Shown piece by piece: positions 18,425 to 25,555 of a stretch of 52,303 bases of DNA; the first letter of the stretch is position 1, and the number at the start of each line of letters is the position of its first letter. Below the pieces are notes generated by a model that did not search any database, was not told the origin of the DNA, and saw only the letters and a list, made by a program, of their open reading frames with translations. Origin of the DNA: Saprospiraceae bacterium (lineage in GTDB: Bacteria > Bacteroidota > Bacteroidia > Chitinophagales > Saprospiraceae); assembly GCA_020629315.1 (NCBI GenBank), contig JAHDDO010000027.1, positions 1 to 52,303 of the forward strand, given 5' to 3'. The position numbers and the translations under genes were made by a program.

Positions 18425-18454
18425 TTAGGTAAATTTTCTAAAACTAAACGGCCA

Positions 18455-18462
18455 CAAAGGTA
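18455..18462 (-). promoter_or_regulatory. -7 promoter element of the lipoprotein-ytxJ-mnmD operon
   Basis: Minus-strand TACCTTTG is a perfect TAnnTTTG. Predicted transcription start near 18449, giving a leader of about 25 nt. No clear TTTG is visible at -33. Confidence 0.45.
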
Positions 18463-18557
18463 ATATTATTATACGTATTTATAATGCATAATTTCTCTAA
18501 TTGGTTCAATGTCGGACTCTGACATATTAAATGTATCTTTAATATGAAATATAAGGA

Positions 18558-19895
18558 ATGAGAATACATTTGATCGCGATAGGTGGAAGTATAATGCATA
18601 ACCTCGCATTAGCTTTGCAAAAGCAAGGCCATAATGTAAGTGGCAGTGATGATATCATTTATGGTATTTCAAAGGATAAACTGGATAAAGCGGGTTTGCT
18701 TCCCCCGTTTGGATGGTTTCCAGAACGAATCAAGGAGGATATAGATTTGATTATTTTAGGAATGCATGCTAAACAAGATAACCCGGAGTTAATCAAAGCG
18801 CAATCTTTAGGTATTCCCATTCAATCATTTCCGGAGTTCATAGCGCAACATGCTAAACAGAAAAAACGGATAGTTGTGGCCGGTAGTCATGGTAAAACAA
18901 GCACTACCTCTATGATCTTGCATGCACTAACTACCTTACATATTTCTTGTGATTATTTAGTTGGAGCCCAACTAGAAGGTTTTGATCTTATGGTTCATTT
19001 GAGTGAAGCACCTGTAATGATCATAGAAGGAGACGAATATCTTTCTTCTTGCCTTGATAACTCGCCAAAGTTTATGCATTACAAGCCTTCCATTACTATC
19101 ATTACGGGTATAGCTTGGGATCATATGAATGTATTTCCGACAAAGGAGATATACGAAAACGTGTTTAAGGAATATATCCATTCACTAACACAATCAGCGC
19201 TCGTATTTTACGATGGTTCTGATCATCTGCTGCACTCCATGATTCAGAACTCAAATATTAAGGCTAAAGAATACGATGCGCTTGAATTTTCAGAAGGGCA
19301 CATAGTGTGGAAAGGTAATCTATTCCCAATCCATTTTTTTGGAGAGCATAACTTGAAGAATTGTAACGCAGCCATGAAGGTATGTAAAGAGTTAGGTGTA
19401 GATGAACTTGATTTTTTGAAAGCATTAGGTTCTTTTAAAGGCGCGAAAATGAGGATGGAAGTTTTAGGGAAAATAAACGGTGCCACTGTGTATAGAGATT
19501 TTGCTCATGCTCCTTCTAAAATGAAGGCCACAGCTGCAGCTATACGTAGTAGGTATCCAGATAAAAAGATTGGCTGCATTGCTGAATTGCATACCTACAG
19601 TAGCCTAAATCGAGATTTTTTGCCTGAATATAAAGGGGCTTTGGACATGATGAACAAAGCTATAGTATGTTACGATCCTGAAGCGGTCGCTATTAAAAGA
19701 TTAAAAGCCTTATCTAAAGATGAAGTATATAGTGCCTTTGGAAAAGAAGACCTTACTGTAATCGACAACGCAGAAACTTTTGAAACAGAAGTAAACACGC
19801 TTTTACATGAGGAAATGGATGTCCTTGTTTTCTTTGGTTCAGGTAATCTTTTTGGTTTCCCATTAGCAGAACGAATACTTGTATCAGATACATAG
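18558..19895 (+). CDS. mpl: UDP-N-acetylmuramate:L-alanyl-gamma-D-glutamyl-meso-diaminopimelate ligase
   Basis: A 445-residue Mur-ligase family enzyme that joins recycled murein tripeptide to UDP-MurNAc, saving de novo peptidoglycan steps in the cytoplasm. The N-terminal Rossmann-like domain begins IHLIAIGGSIMHNLALALQK, with ISKDKLD nearby. The ATP loop is VVAGSHGKTSTTSMILHAL (about residues 111-129). EGDEYLSS and later FGEHNLKNCNAAM, FAHAPSKMKATAAAI and ELHTYSSLNRDF are Mpl rather than MurC signatures. Length and start are normal for Mpl. It is the first gene of a plus-strand group, divergent from the ytxJ operon, with 80 bp before pdhB. Confidence 0.95.
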   Translation: MRIHLIAIGGSIMHNLALALQKQGHNVSGSDDIIYGISKDKLDKAGLLPPFGWFPERIKEDIDLIILGMHAKQDNPELIKAQSLGIPIQSFPEFIAQHAKQKKRIVVAGSHGKTSTTSMILHALTTLHISCDYLVGAQLEGFDLMVHLSEAPVMIIEGDEYLSSCLDNSPKFMHYKPSITIITGIAWDHMNVFPTKEIYENVFKEYIHSLTQSALVFYDGSDHLLHSMIQNSNIKAKEYDALEFSEGHIVWKGNLFPIHFFGEHNLKNCNAAMKVCKELGVDELDFLKALGSFKGAKMRMEVLGKINGATVYRDFAHAPSKMKATAAAIRSRYPDKKIGCIAELHTYSSLNRDFLPEYKGALDMMNKAIVCYDPEAVAIKRLKALSKDEVYSAFGKEDLTVIDNAETFETEVNTLLHEEMDVLVFFGSGNLFGFPLAERILVSDT

Positions 19896-19951
19896 TGATA
19901 ATATTTATTGAAAAATCAAAGGTCAAATTCAAGTGATGGTTTTATTTCATT

Positions 19952-19959
19952 TATTTTTG
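19952..19959 (+). promoter_or_regulatory. -7 promoter element of pdhB
   Basis: TATTTTTG fits TAnnTTTG exactly. The ATG of pdhB follows 16 bp downstream, so the leader would be very short. No convincing -33 box. Confidence 0.4.
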
Positions 19960-19975
19960 CGCAAAATGTAGCAAT

Positions 19976-20965
19976 ATGTCGAGAATACTAACACTTAGAG
20001 ATGCACTGCGTGAAGCCATGATTGAGGAAATGAGGAGAGACGATACTGTATTTCTGATGGGTGAAGAAGTAGCAGAATACAATGGTGCCTACAAGGTAAG
20101 TAAAGGGATGTTAGATGAGTTCGGTCCAGAGCGGGTTATAGATACCCCTATCGCGGAATTAGGTTTTGCGGGTATTGGTGTTGGTGCAGCTATGAATGGA
20201 TTGCGACCTATTGTAGAATTTATGACCTGGAATTTCGCTGTGCTAGCTTTTGACCAAATAGTAAACAATGCGGCAAAAACACTTACCCAAAGTGCTGGTG
20301 AATATAGATGCCCGATTGTTTTTAGAGGGCCTTCTGGAGCTGCTGGCCAATTAGCGCAACAACACAGCCAGACTTTTGAAAGTTGGATGGCAAACGTACC
20401 AGGGTTAAAAGTGATTTCTTGTATTGAACCTGCGGATGCCAAGGGGTTACTTAAGTCTGCTATACGAGATGAAGATCCAATTTGTGTAATGGAATCTGAG
20501 ATCATGTATGGTTACAAAGGAGATGTGCCTGAAGGTGATGATATATTAGTGCCTATTGGTAAAGCAAGAATTCGTAGAGAAGGTACAGATGTTACGATAG
20601 TTTCTTTCAATAAAATGATTTTGGAGGCTGAGAAAGCAGCAGATGAATTAGCAAAAGAGGGTATATCAGCTGAAGTAATTGATTTGCGTACGATACGGCC
20701 ATTGGACCATCAAACCATTGTCACTTCAGTACAAAAAACAAATAGATTAGTTGTTGTAGACGAATCGTGGCCTTTTGCAGGTGTGTCAGCTGAAATAGCA
20801 TATGAAATACAGAAATATGCTTTTGACTATTTGGATGCACCAGTGACTAGAGTGAACTCTGCAGATACGTCATTAGGTTATGCGCCTACGTTTGTAGAAG
20901 AATTTCTTCCTAATGCTAGCAAAGTCATTAAAGCCGTAAAAGAAGTGCTATATAAAAATGCCTAA
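19976..20965 (+). CDS. pdhB: Pyruvate dehydrogenase E1 component, beta subunit
   Basis: A 329-residue transketolase-like beta subunit of a two-chain 2-oxoacid dehydrogenase E1. With the alpha subunit and thiamine diphosphate it decarboxylates pyruvate and acetylates E2. Signatures are LRDALREAMIEEMRRDDTVF, MGEEVAEYNGAYKVSKGM, DTPIAELGFAGIGVGAAM with the Glu that activates ThDP, and GPSGAAGQLAQQHSQ. The C-terminal transketolase domain follows (VDESWPFAGVSAEI). The sequence fits PdhB better than the branched-chain enzyme, but that is family judgment. The alpha subunit is not in the window, as often in Bacteroidota. The last 8 bp overlap tmk. Confidence 0.94.
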   Translation: MSRILTLRDALREAMIEEMRRDDTVFLMGEEVAEYNGAYKVSKGMLDEFGPERVIDTPIAELGFAGIGVGAAMNGLRPIVEFMTWNFAVLAFDQIVNNAAKTLTQSAGEYRCPIVFRGPSGAAGQLAQQHSQTFESWMANVPGLKVISCIEPADAKGLLKSAIRDEDPICVMESEIMYGYKGDVPEGDDILVPIGKARIRREGTDVTIVSFNKMILEAEKAADELAKEGISAEVIDLRTIRPLDHQTIVTSVQKTNRLVVVDESWPFAGVSAEIAYEIQKYAFDYLDAPVTRVNSADTSLGYAPTFVEEFLPNASKVIKAVKEVLYKNA

Positions 20966-21581
20966 TTCTACATCGGATCATCGCGGCCAATTCATTGTTT
21001 TTGAAGGTATTGACGGTTCCGGGAAATCAACGCAGGTCCAACTGCTAGCTGATTATCTTACACTTTTAGGTAAAAAAGTCTTTATTACAAGAGAGCCCAG
21101 TCCAGGCAATATAGGTCAATTGATTCGTAAAGGATTGCGCAAGGAACTTGTCTTTACAGAAGCAACATTAGCCGCTTTATTTTTGGCCGATCGTATTGAT
21201 CACCTAGAAGGACAAGATGGAATTTGGCAGATGCTAGAGGAAGGCATAACTGTGATCTGTGATCGTTATTTCTGGTCCAGTTTTTCTTACCATGCTTTGG
21301 GTCTACCCATGGAATGGGTAATCTCCATTCATCAAAGAATAATAGATCTATACCCTCCAGACATAACCATTTTCTTAGATATAGATGTGGAGACTTCAAT
21401 GAAAAGAATCGGCACAAGAGGAGAAGAAACTGAGTTATTCGAAAATAGAACTACCCTTACTAAGGTTAGAAATAATTATCTTAAGGTCTTCGAAAAATAT
21501 GCGGATGATCACCACATAGAAGTGATCAAAGCAGATCGAACGGTAGATGAAATAAAGGCAGATATCTCAGCTTTGTTTTAA
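20958..21581 (+). CDS. tmk: Thymidylate kinase
   Basis: A 207-residue dTMP kinase that makes dTDP for DNA synthesis. It has the P-loop FEGIDGSGKSTQVQLLADYL (about residues 15-34), the REPS motif in TREPSPG replacing the usual REPGG, the DRY motif in ICDRYFWSSFSYHA, and the lid/base region RGEETELFEN. The REPS-PG variation and YFWSS are slightly off the E. coli form but within the family. It starts inside the last codons of pdhB (8-bp overlap), so it depends on translation of pdhB. The stop overlaps the convergent regulator gene by 4 bp. Confidence 0.93.
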   Translation: MPNSTSDHRGQFIVFEGIDGSGKSTQVQLLADYLTLLGKKVFITREPSPGNIGQLIRKGLRKELVFTEATLAALFLADRIDHLEGQDGIWQMLEEGITVICDRYFWSSFSYHALGLPMEWVISIHQRIIDLYPPDITIFLDIDVETSMKRIGTRGEETELFENRTTLTKVRNNYLKVFEKYADDHHIEVIKADRTVDEIKADISALF

Positions 21582-22573
21582 TCGTAGTATACAGCAATCA
21601 ATTTACTTATTCTGTCTTTAAAGGTTTCAAAGTCTTGTTCTAATCTGTGGAAAAACAGTTCTCTATATTGATATCCTTCACCTGAAATCAATACAGATCT
21701 ACGTTTAATTTTGTCTATCCATTGCATTGAAAAGTCATAGAAACGATCGCTAATCGACATAGCAAAATGAGGATAATCATACCCAATGAATGTAGCCTTA
21801 TTTAGTTGAGATTTATATAAAACGATATTGAGGTAATTGCCGAATTCATTAATGTAAATCTTGGGCTTATTAATTGTACTGCTGCTTTCTTCATCCTGCT
21901 GTTTTGTTAAGTCTTGAAGATGGGAAATCAAGGCTTCAATGTCCTTCACTAAAGCTTCTATAAATTCTTTCTTTTCGAAAGCTCTAAGTGTAATACAAAA
22001 AATTATTTGTTGATATAAATTTTGAAGCATAGAAGGATTCCAAATTTCACTTACTGGACACGCGTAATATTGATTCTTTATTTGATTCCTGTAATCCTTT
22101 ATCTTATTATCAATTAATTCATCTCTTACAATGGTAATCCGTCCTTCTTTCCAATGTAAATGATTCCAGAGAGAAAATGAGAAATTGAAAATATGATCAA
22201 AATTGAAATAGTAGAATATGGGGAGCTCATTAGCTAGATAGACAAATGATTGAGATTTATCTTCTGCTAAGGGTTTAAGTACAGAAGCGAAATGATCAAA
22301 ATAATCGAGCGTGTTAGCGTCACCTTTTTTAAGAAAGCGATGAAACATAGAAATGTACCTATTTGGTTGCATGACCTCATCCAATGAGATCCTATAGTGC
22401 TTTGCTAGGGTTTCAATTTCTCCATAATTAAGAGGGGTTGTGCCGTTTATCCGTTTATAAACAGCTCCTTTCTGAAGAAAAAGTAATTCTGAAAGTTCCT
22501 CAATGTTCAGCTTACCATTAAGGCTCCGTGCTTTGATCGCGTCGAAAAATTGGGTTTGGTTGTCAGCTTGCAT
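21578..22573 (-). CDS. HTH transcriptional regulator with long helical C-terminal domain
   Basis: A 331-residue cytoplasmic protein. Residues of about 20-70 form a Cro/XRE-like or BetR-like helix-turn-helix (LNIEELSELLFLQKGAVYKR, then INGTTPLNYGEIETLAKHY). The remaining 260 residues are predicted mostly helical, rich in Phe, Tyr, Asp and Lys, with no metal or catalytic motif. This layout (short HTH plus long helical sensor part) recalls peptide-sensing or ligand-sensing one-component regulators in other phyla, but family membership is not proven. It is transcribed away from a 346-bp region that contains an inverted repeat, a small-peptide ORF and a hairpin, so the likely target is that locus. 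Confidence 0.8.
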   Translation of the reverse strand: MQADNQTQFFDAIKARSLNGKLNIEELSELLFLQKGAVYKRINGTTPLNYGEIETLAKHYRISLDEVMQPNRYISMFHRFLKKGDANTLDYFDHFASVLKPLAEDKSQSFVYLANELPIFYYFNFDHIFNFSFSLWNHLHWKEGRITIVRDELIDNKIKDYRNQIKNQYYACPVSEIWNPSMLQNLYQQIIFCITLRAFEKKEFIEALVKDIEALISHLQDLTKQQDEESSSTINKPKIYINEFGNYLNIVLYKSQLNKATFIGYDYPHFAMSISDRFYDFSMQWIDKIKRRSVLISGEGYQYRELFFHRLEQDFETFKDRISKLIAVYYD

Positions 22574-22628
22574 ATAATTTAGGTCTCAATATTTTAATAT
22601 ACATAAAGAATATTGAATAATTAACCAT

Positions 22629-22650
22629 TCATTTTACGAAATGTAAATGA
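22629..22650. promoter_or_regulatory. Candidate operator: inverted repeat between the HTH gene and the small-peptide locus
   Basis: TCATTTTAC and GTAAATGA face each other over GAAAT; the arms match with one extra T. A nested copy reads CATTT-TACG-AAATG. It lies 56 bp upstream of the regulator start and about 50 bp upstream of a weak -7-like TAGTTTAG (22700-22707). Placement suggests a binding site for the divergent HTH protein. Confidence 0.4.
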
Positions 22651-22736
22651 TGTTTCTCAAGCTCTACCTATTGTTGCTATATCACCCTTGGGTAAGAGAT
22701 AGTTTAGTAGTGATTTTAAATCTAAATATTGAAGTT

Positions 22737-22826
22737 ATGAAGACATGGAAAAAAGTAAATCAAAAGATCCTAACGCAAATAGCGCTCTTGCTAGTTTACC
22801 CATTTGTAATGTCTGCACGCCGTTAA
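22737..22826 (+). CDS. Candidate small hydrophobic peptide (29 aa)
   Basis: A short ORF in a region otherwise without genes, not listed by usual gene callers. It reads MKTWKKVNQKILTQI, then ALLLVYPFVMSARR. A basic N-terminal part, a hydrophobic core and a double-Arg end resemble a secreted or membrane peptide. It lies divergently from an HTH regulator with a long helical domain, between an inverted repeat (22629-22650) and a strong hairpin (22872-22900). An alternative ORF in another frame starts 8 bp further on (22745-22864); only one of the two may be real. Expression and secretion are inference. The region could instead make a small RNA. Confidence 0.4.
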   Translation: MKTWKKVNQKILTQIALLLVYPFVMSARR

Positions 22827-22864
22827 TTGCATTAGAAGAGATAAAACAATTCCTTTATAATTGA
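22745..22864 (+). CDS. Alternative small ORF (39 aa) with CxxC
   Basis: Overlaps the 29-residue ORF in a different frame. It reads MEKSKSKDPNANSALASLPI, then CNVCTPLIALEEIKQFLYN. It is not signal-like but has a CxxC pair, and its stop lies 8 bp before the terminator-like hairpin, a normal spacing. I cannot choose between the two frames from sequence alone. Confidence 0.25.
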   Translation: MEKSKSKDPNANSALASLPICNVCTPLIALEEIKQFLYN

Positions 22865-22871
22865 GTTACCT

Positions 22872-22907
22872 TTAGACCTGCTACTTTGTAGTGGGTCTAA
22901 TTTGTTT
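22872..22907 (+). terminator. Hairpin terminator or attenuator before msrB
   Basis: TTAGACCTGCTAC pairs with GTAGTGGGTCTAA over a TTT loop (13 bp with two G-U pairs), followed by TTTGTTT. It ends the small-peptide transcript and stands only 19 bp before the msrB start, so msrB depends on read-through or this acts as an attenuator. Confidence 0.7.
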
Positions 22908-22919
22908 AAATTAATAAGT

Positions 22920-23477
22920 ATGCGTTTTTTAATAGTATTTATAATTCCTTTTGTAGTGGCTTGTAATGCACAACAGATGCCGAATAAAACAAGCGAGGTA
23001 AAGACGGCACAAGAAGCGCTGTCGAAGGTTTTATTTCAGGGGAAAACAGAACTTGAATTTGTTGAAAAAAGTGAAGATGTATGGCAATCCGAACTTTCTG
23101 AGATGGCGTTTTATGTGATCAGAGAAAAGGGAACGGAACGCGCCTTCACAGGCCAGTATTGGGATAATAAGGAAGCGGGATTATATACATGCGCTGCTTG
23201 TGGTTTGGCCTTATTTGACTCAAAAACTAAATACAAATCGGGTACAGGTTGGCCTAGTTATTATGAACCTTTACACGAGTCTTATATAAGAGAGGACACG
23301 GATTATCATTTGGGTTATGCTAGGACAGAAGTAATGTGTAATCGTTGTGGTGGTCACCTTGGACATGTGTTTCCAGATGGTCCTGATCCCACAGGATTAC
23401 GTTATTGTATTAATTCGGTCTCCTTGGATTTCATACCTGAGGAAAAGAGAGAAGCATATTTAAAAGAGTATAAATAA
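22920..23477 (+). CDS. msrB: Peptide-methionine (R)-S-oxide reductase, lipoprotein form
   Basis: Reduces the R-isomer of methionine sulfoxide in proteins. The 185-residue form starting at the ATG at 22920 has a lipoprotein signal (MRFLIVFIIPFVVAC); an alternative TTG at 22902 adds six residues that weaken it. Zinc is bound by two CxxC pairs (CAAC and CNRC), and the catalytic Cys lies in GLRYCINSVSLDF. TGWPSYYEP, GGHLGHVFPDGP and EVMCNRCGGHLGH are MsrB signatures. The position of the signal places it in the periplasm on a membrane, repairing envelope proteins. No msrA is attached. A strong terminator follows at the stop codon. Confidence 0.95.
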   Translation: MRFLIVFIIPFVVACNAQQMPNKTSEVKTAQEALSKVLFQGKTELEFVEKSEDVWQSELSEMAFYVIREKGTERAFTGQYWDNKEAGLYTCAACGLALFDSKTKYKSGTGWPSYYEPLHESYIREDTDYHLGYARTEVMCNRCGGHLGHVFPDGPDPTGLRYCINSVSLDFIPEEKREAYLKEYK

Positions 23478-23503
23478 AAAAAGGCGCCTAAGCGCCTTTT
23501 TTT
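23476..23503. terminator. Bidirectional terminator between msrB and the DUF4412 gene
   Basis: Seven As, GGCGC, CTAA loop, GCGCC, seven Ts. It overlaps the last base of the msrB stop and the end of the convergent DUF4412 gene, so it serves both. Confidence 0.9.
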
Positions 23504-24479
23504 ATTTCGTCATATCAGTTTTTATAGGAATACCATCGAGATTAAACAATGAAGAATCCATGGCTGATCCTTTATTTATATTTCGGATCTTGGATACAGT
23601 TCGCACTCCATCATTGGTAACATCACTTTCTAGCCAAAAGTAGCTGTCAAAATATTGCTGCGTATTTGCGCTTAACTTAGATTTCATACCCATATTTCCC
23701 AACAAGCTTTGCATTAACTTTGCCATATCGATATCAATATCCTTTGTAGCCCAGATCGTACCTGTTAATTCATCATCTATTATTTCAAACTCTTCACAAT
23801 TATAGCCTTCGATCATTTTAGTATTACCAGTTGCCCTGACGGCACTATCCTCATCACTAAGTTCATTATCAATAGAGACTGAATAGTTAGGCATCCACAT
23901 TTTCATACCTGTCCAATCACCATCTTCTTTGAAGGCGATAACATTTGTCTTTTCTTTTAAATCCATTACGAATTTAGCTTCACTAGCTTTGGATGCATCA
24001 TCGGCCGAATAGCTTTCAAATTGCATGGCTGTTTTCCAGGTGTCAAAAGCATAATTGGCAATATGTCCATCGCCTTCTTTCACCCTTCGGTTTTCTGAAG
24101 AAACAATTTCAGAACGCATATCGAAGGATATGGTTTCAGGATTGGGTTCTACATTTTCTGGAGGACCGCCTAAGATGCCAAATAGTCCATTAATTCCAGA
24201 ACTGCTTTCTTTTTCCACATTCATTTCATCAGAAGAAGATTCATCACTACTTGAAGACGAATCATTGCTTTCAGATCCTTGCGATTCTTCAAATCCCTCT
24301 TCTATTTCTTCACTTAAATCTTCTACAGCTTGTTCCAGCTTTTCTTCTAAATTAGAATTGTCAATTTCTTCGATAGCTTCATTTACTTTTTCATCAACTT
24401 TTTTCAAAAAGTCCTTAATCTGTGCTTGCCCAGAAATACTGAAGCAAATACAAAGAAGTGTTATTAGGAAATGTTTCAT
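23502..24479 (-). CDS. Secreted DUF4412-like protein with acidic linker
   Basis: A 325-residue exported protein. A signal peptide (MKHFLITLLCICFSISGQAQ) is followed by a strongly acidic, Ser/Glu/Asp-rich, coiled or disordered segment at about residues 25-100. The C-terminal two thirds (FDMRSEIVSS, MKMWMPNYSVSI, MIEGYNCEEFEI, GTIWATKDIDIDM) look like DUF4412, a Bacteroidota envelope domain of unknown role, related in appearance to LolA/LolB-like folds. The catalytic or binding role is not known. It is convergent with msrB and divergent from the DUF6155 gene. A near-consensus -7 element (TACCTTTA, 24522-24515) lies 36 bp upstream. Confidence 0.82.
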   Translation of the reverse strand: MKHFLITLLCICFSISGQAQIKDFLKKVDEKVNEAIEEIDNSNLEEKLEQAVEDLSEEIEEGFEESQGSESNDSSSSSDESSSDEMNVEKESSSGINGLFGILGGPPENVEPNPETISFDMRSEIVSSENRRVKEGDGHIANYAFDTWKTAMQFESYSADDASKASEAKFVMDLKEKTNVIAFKEDGDWTGMKMWMPNYSVSIDNELSDEDSAVRATGNTKMIEGYNCEEFEIIDDELTGTIWATKDIDIDMAKLMQSLLGNMGMKSKLSANTQQYFDSYFWLESDVTNDGVRTVSKIRNINKGSAMDSSLFNLDGIPIKTDMTK

Positions 24480-24590
24480 AAAATGGTTTTATATAAGTTT
24501 GATAGAAATTAGCGTAAAGGTAGGTATAAACCCTCATAGGCAATACTTTATACTCATAGAATCCATATATAATGATAACAGCACCTCATT

Positions 24591-25109
24591 ATGAATCGTA
24601 ACCAATTTGTAAAACATCTTAGACAGTTAAATAGGGAAGAGCTAGAAGAAGAAATACTTTTGCTATATGATAAGATCCCTGATATAAAGGAATTTTACAA
24701 AATGGAAATGGGCTCTGATGCCGATAGGAAAAAGGTCTATGATAAATACAAAAAAGAAATTCATTCCTGTTTCAAAACAAAAAGCTACCGCAAGCCTCGC
24801 AGGCCTAGGATCAAGAAAACGAAAGCTATTTTAAAAGAAGCAAGAAGTAAATCGATATTCGATCATGAATTAGCAGATCTCGTTCTTCATACTGCCGAAG
24901 AAGCCATTTACTTCCACGTCGAGTACGGATTTTATTCAGAAACCTTGATAAATAATATTATTTCTTGGTTTGATGAGGCTATCACATTAATCAGTCGTTC
25001 TATGACAGAAGAGTTATTCGAAACTCGAAGGACAGACATCGTGCAAAACAGAGGTATACCCTTCGAATTACGAAAAGAATTAATAGAAAGAAATGAAAAG
25101 TTTAACTAG
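24591..25109 (+). CDS. DUF6155-like cytoplasmic protein
   Basis: A 172-residue basic, helical protein with no signal. The start (MNRNQFVKHLRQLNREELEE) and the spacing YDKIPDIKEFYKMEMG match what I remember of DUF6155, a Bacteroidota/Firmicutes family without known function. The central KTKSYRKPRRPRIKKTKA stretch is very basic and could bind nucleic acid; that is speculation. It stands alone, divergent from the DUF4412 gene and convergent with the next small gene with only 1 bp between the stops. Confidence 0.75.
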   Translation: MNRNQFVKHLRQLNREELEEEILLLYDKIPDIKEFYKMEMGSDADRKKVYDKYKKEIHSCFKTKSYRKPRRPRIKKTKAILKEARSKSIFDHELADLVLHTAEEAIYFHVEYGFYSETLINNIISWFDEAITLISRSMTEELFETRRTDIVQNRGIPFELRKELIERNEKFN

Positions 25110-25110
25110 G

Positions 25111-25542
25111 TTATGGATTCACCCTTTTGTATCGCTTCCACAAGGTCTTAAATGATTTTGCCATGCCTTTCGACGTATCAGCATTGAAACGAATTACATC
25201 ATTGGAGTCCTCAAGTGCAGGTGCTGCACAAGCTATACAATCTGTGCTGGCATTATAGATAGCTATTTCCATTATGAAAGGATTGAACTCTCCTTCTGGG
25301 AGTAGTAGGAAATTATCCTTTAATTCTTGATCACTCAAGTTGTATATCTTTTTATACAACTTTAAGTTTTTCTCTACCAATTTACTAGCAGGCACGATGT
25401 ATTTATATTTTGTTTTTTGACCCAGATTTACTGATACTAGTTCAGTGAATTGGCTGTTTTCTACATCATAATGAAGACTAGGGCTAATTACCCAAACTTC
25501 CTTGGCTTTATCTTCTAATTTTATTAGTTGCTTAAGGGTCAT
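25111..25542 (-). CDS. Hypothetical protein (143 aa) downstream of tyrS
   Basis: From the ATG at 25542 (MTLKQLIKLEDKAKEVWVIS). A TTG at 25563 in frame would overlap tyrS and is less likely. It is small, mixed alpha/beta, without signal or membrane segment. It carries DCIACAAP near residue 105, with a C-x-x-C pair that could hold a metal or a disulfide. A run of EVWVISPSLHYD and FLLLPEGEFNPFIMEI suggests a compact fold. I do not recognise the family. It follows tyrS by 13 bp on the same strand, so it is probably co-transcribed. Confidence 0.7.
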   Translation of the reverse strand: MTLKQLIKLEDKAKEVWVISPSLHYDVENSQFTELVSVNLGQKTKYKYIVPASKLVEKNLKLYKKIYNLSDQELKDNFLLLPEGEFNPFIMEIAIYNASTDCIACAAPALEDSNDVIRFNADTSKGMAKSFKTLWKRYKRVNP

Positions 25543-25555
25543 AACTTGTTTTATT

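Noticed and set aside
18183..18428. 81-codon plus-strand ORF across the ytxJ start
   Set aside because: It is the antisense shadow of ytxJ and of the small lipoprotein, which have family and signal evidence.
22684..22693. ACCC-TT-GGGT upstream of the small-peptide ORF as a fourth copy of the palindrome
   Set aside because: The spacer is 2 bp rather than 4, the outer bases do not match, and the distance to the nearest -7-like element is about 12 bp rather than 30.
22902..22919. TTG start for msrB
   Set aside because: It adds MFKLIS before a good lipoprotein signal and falls inside the tail of the terminator hairpin.
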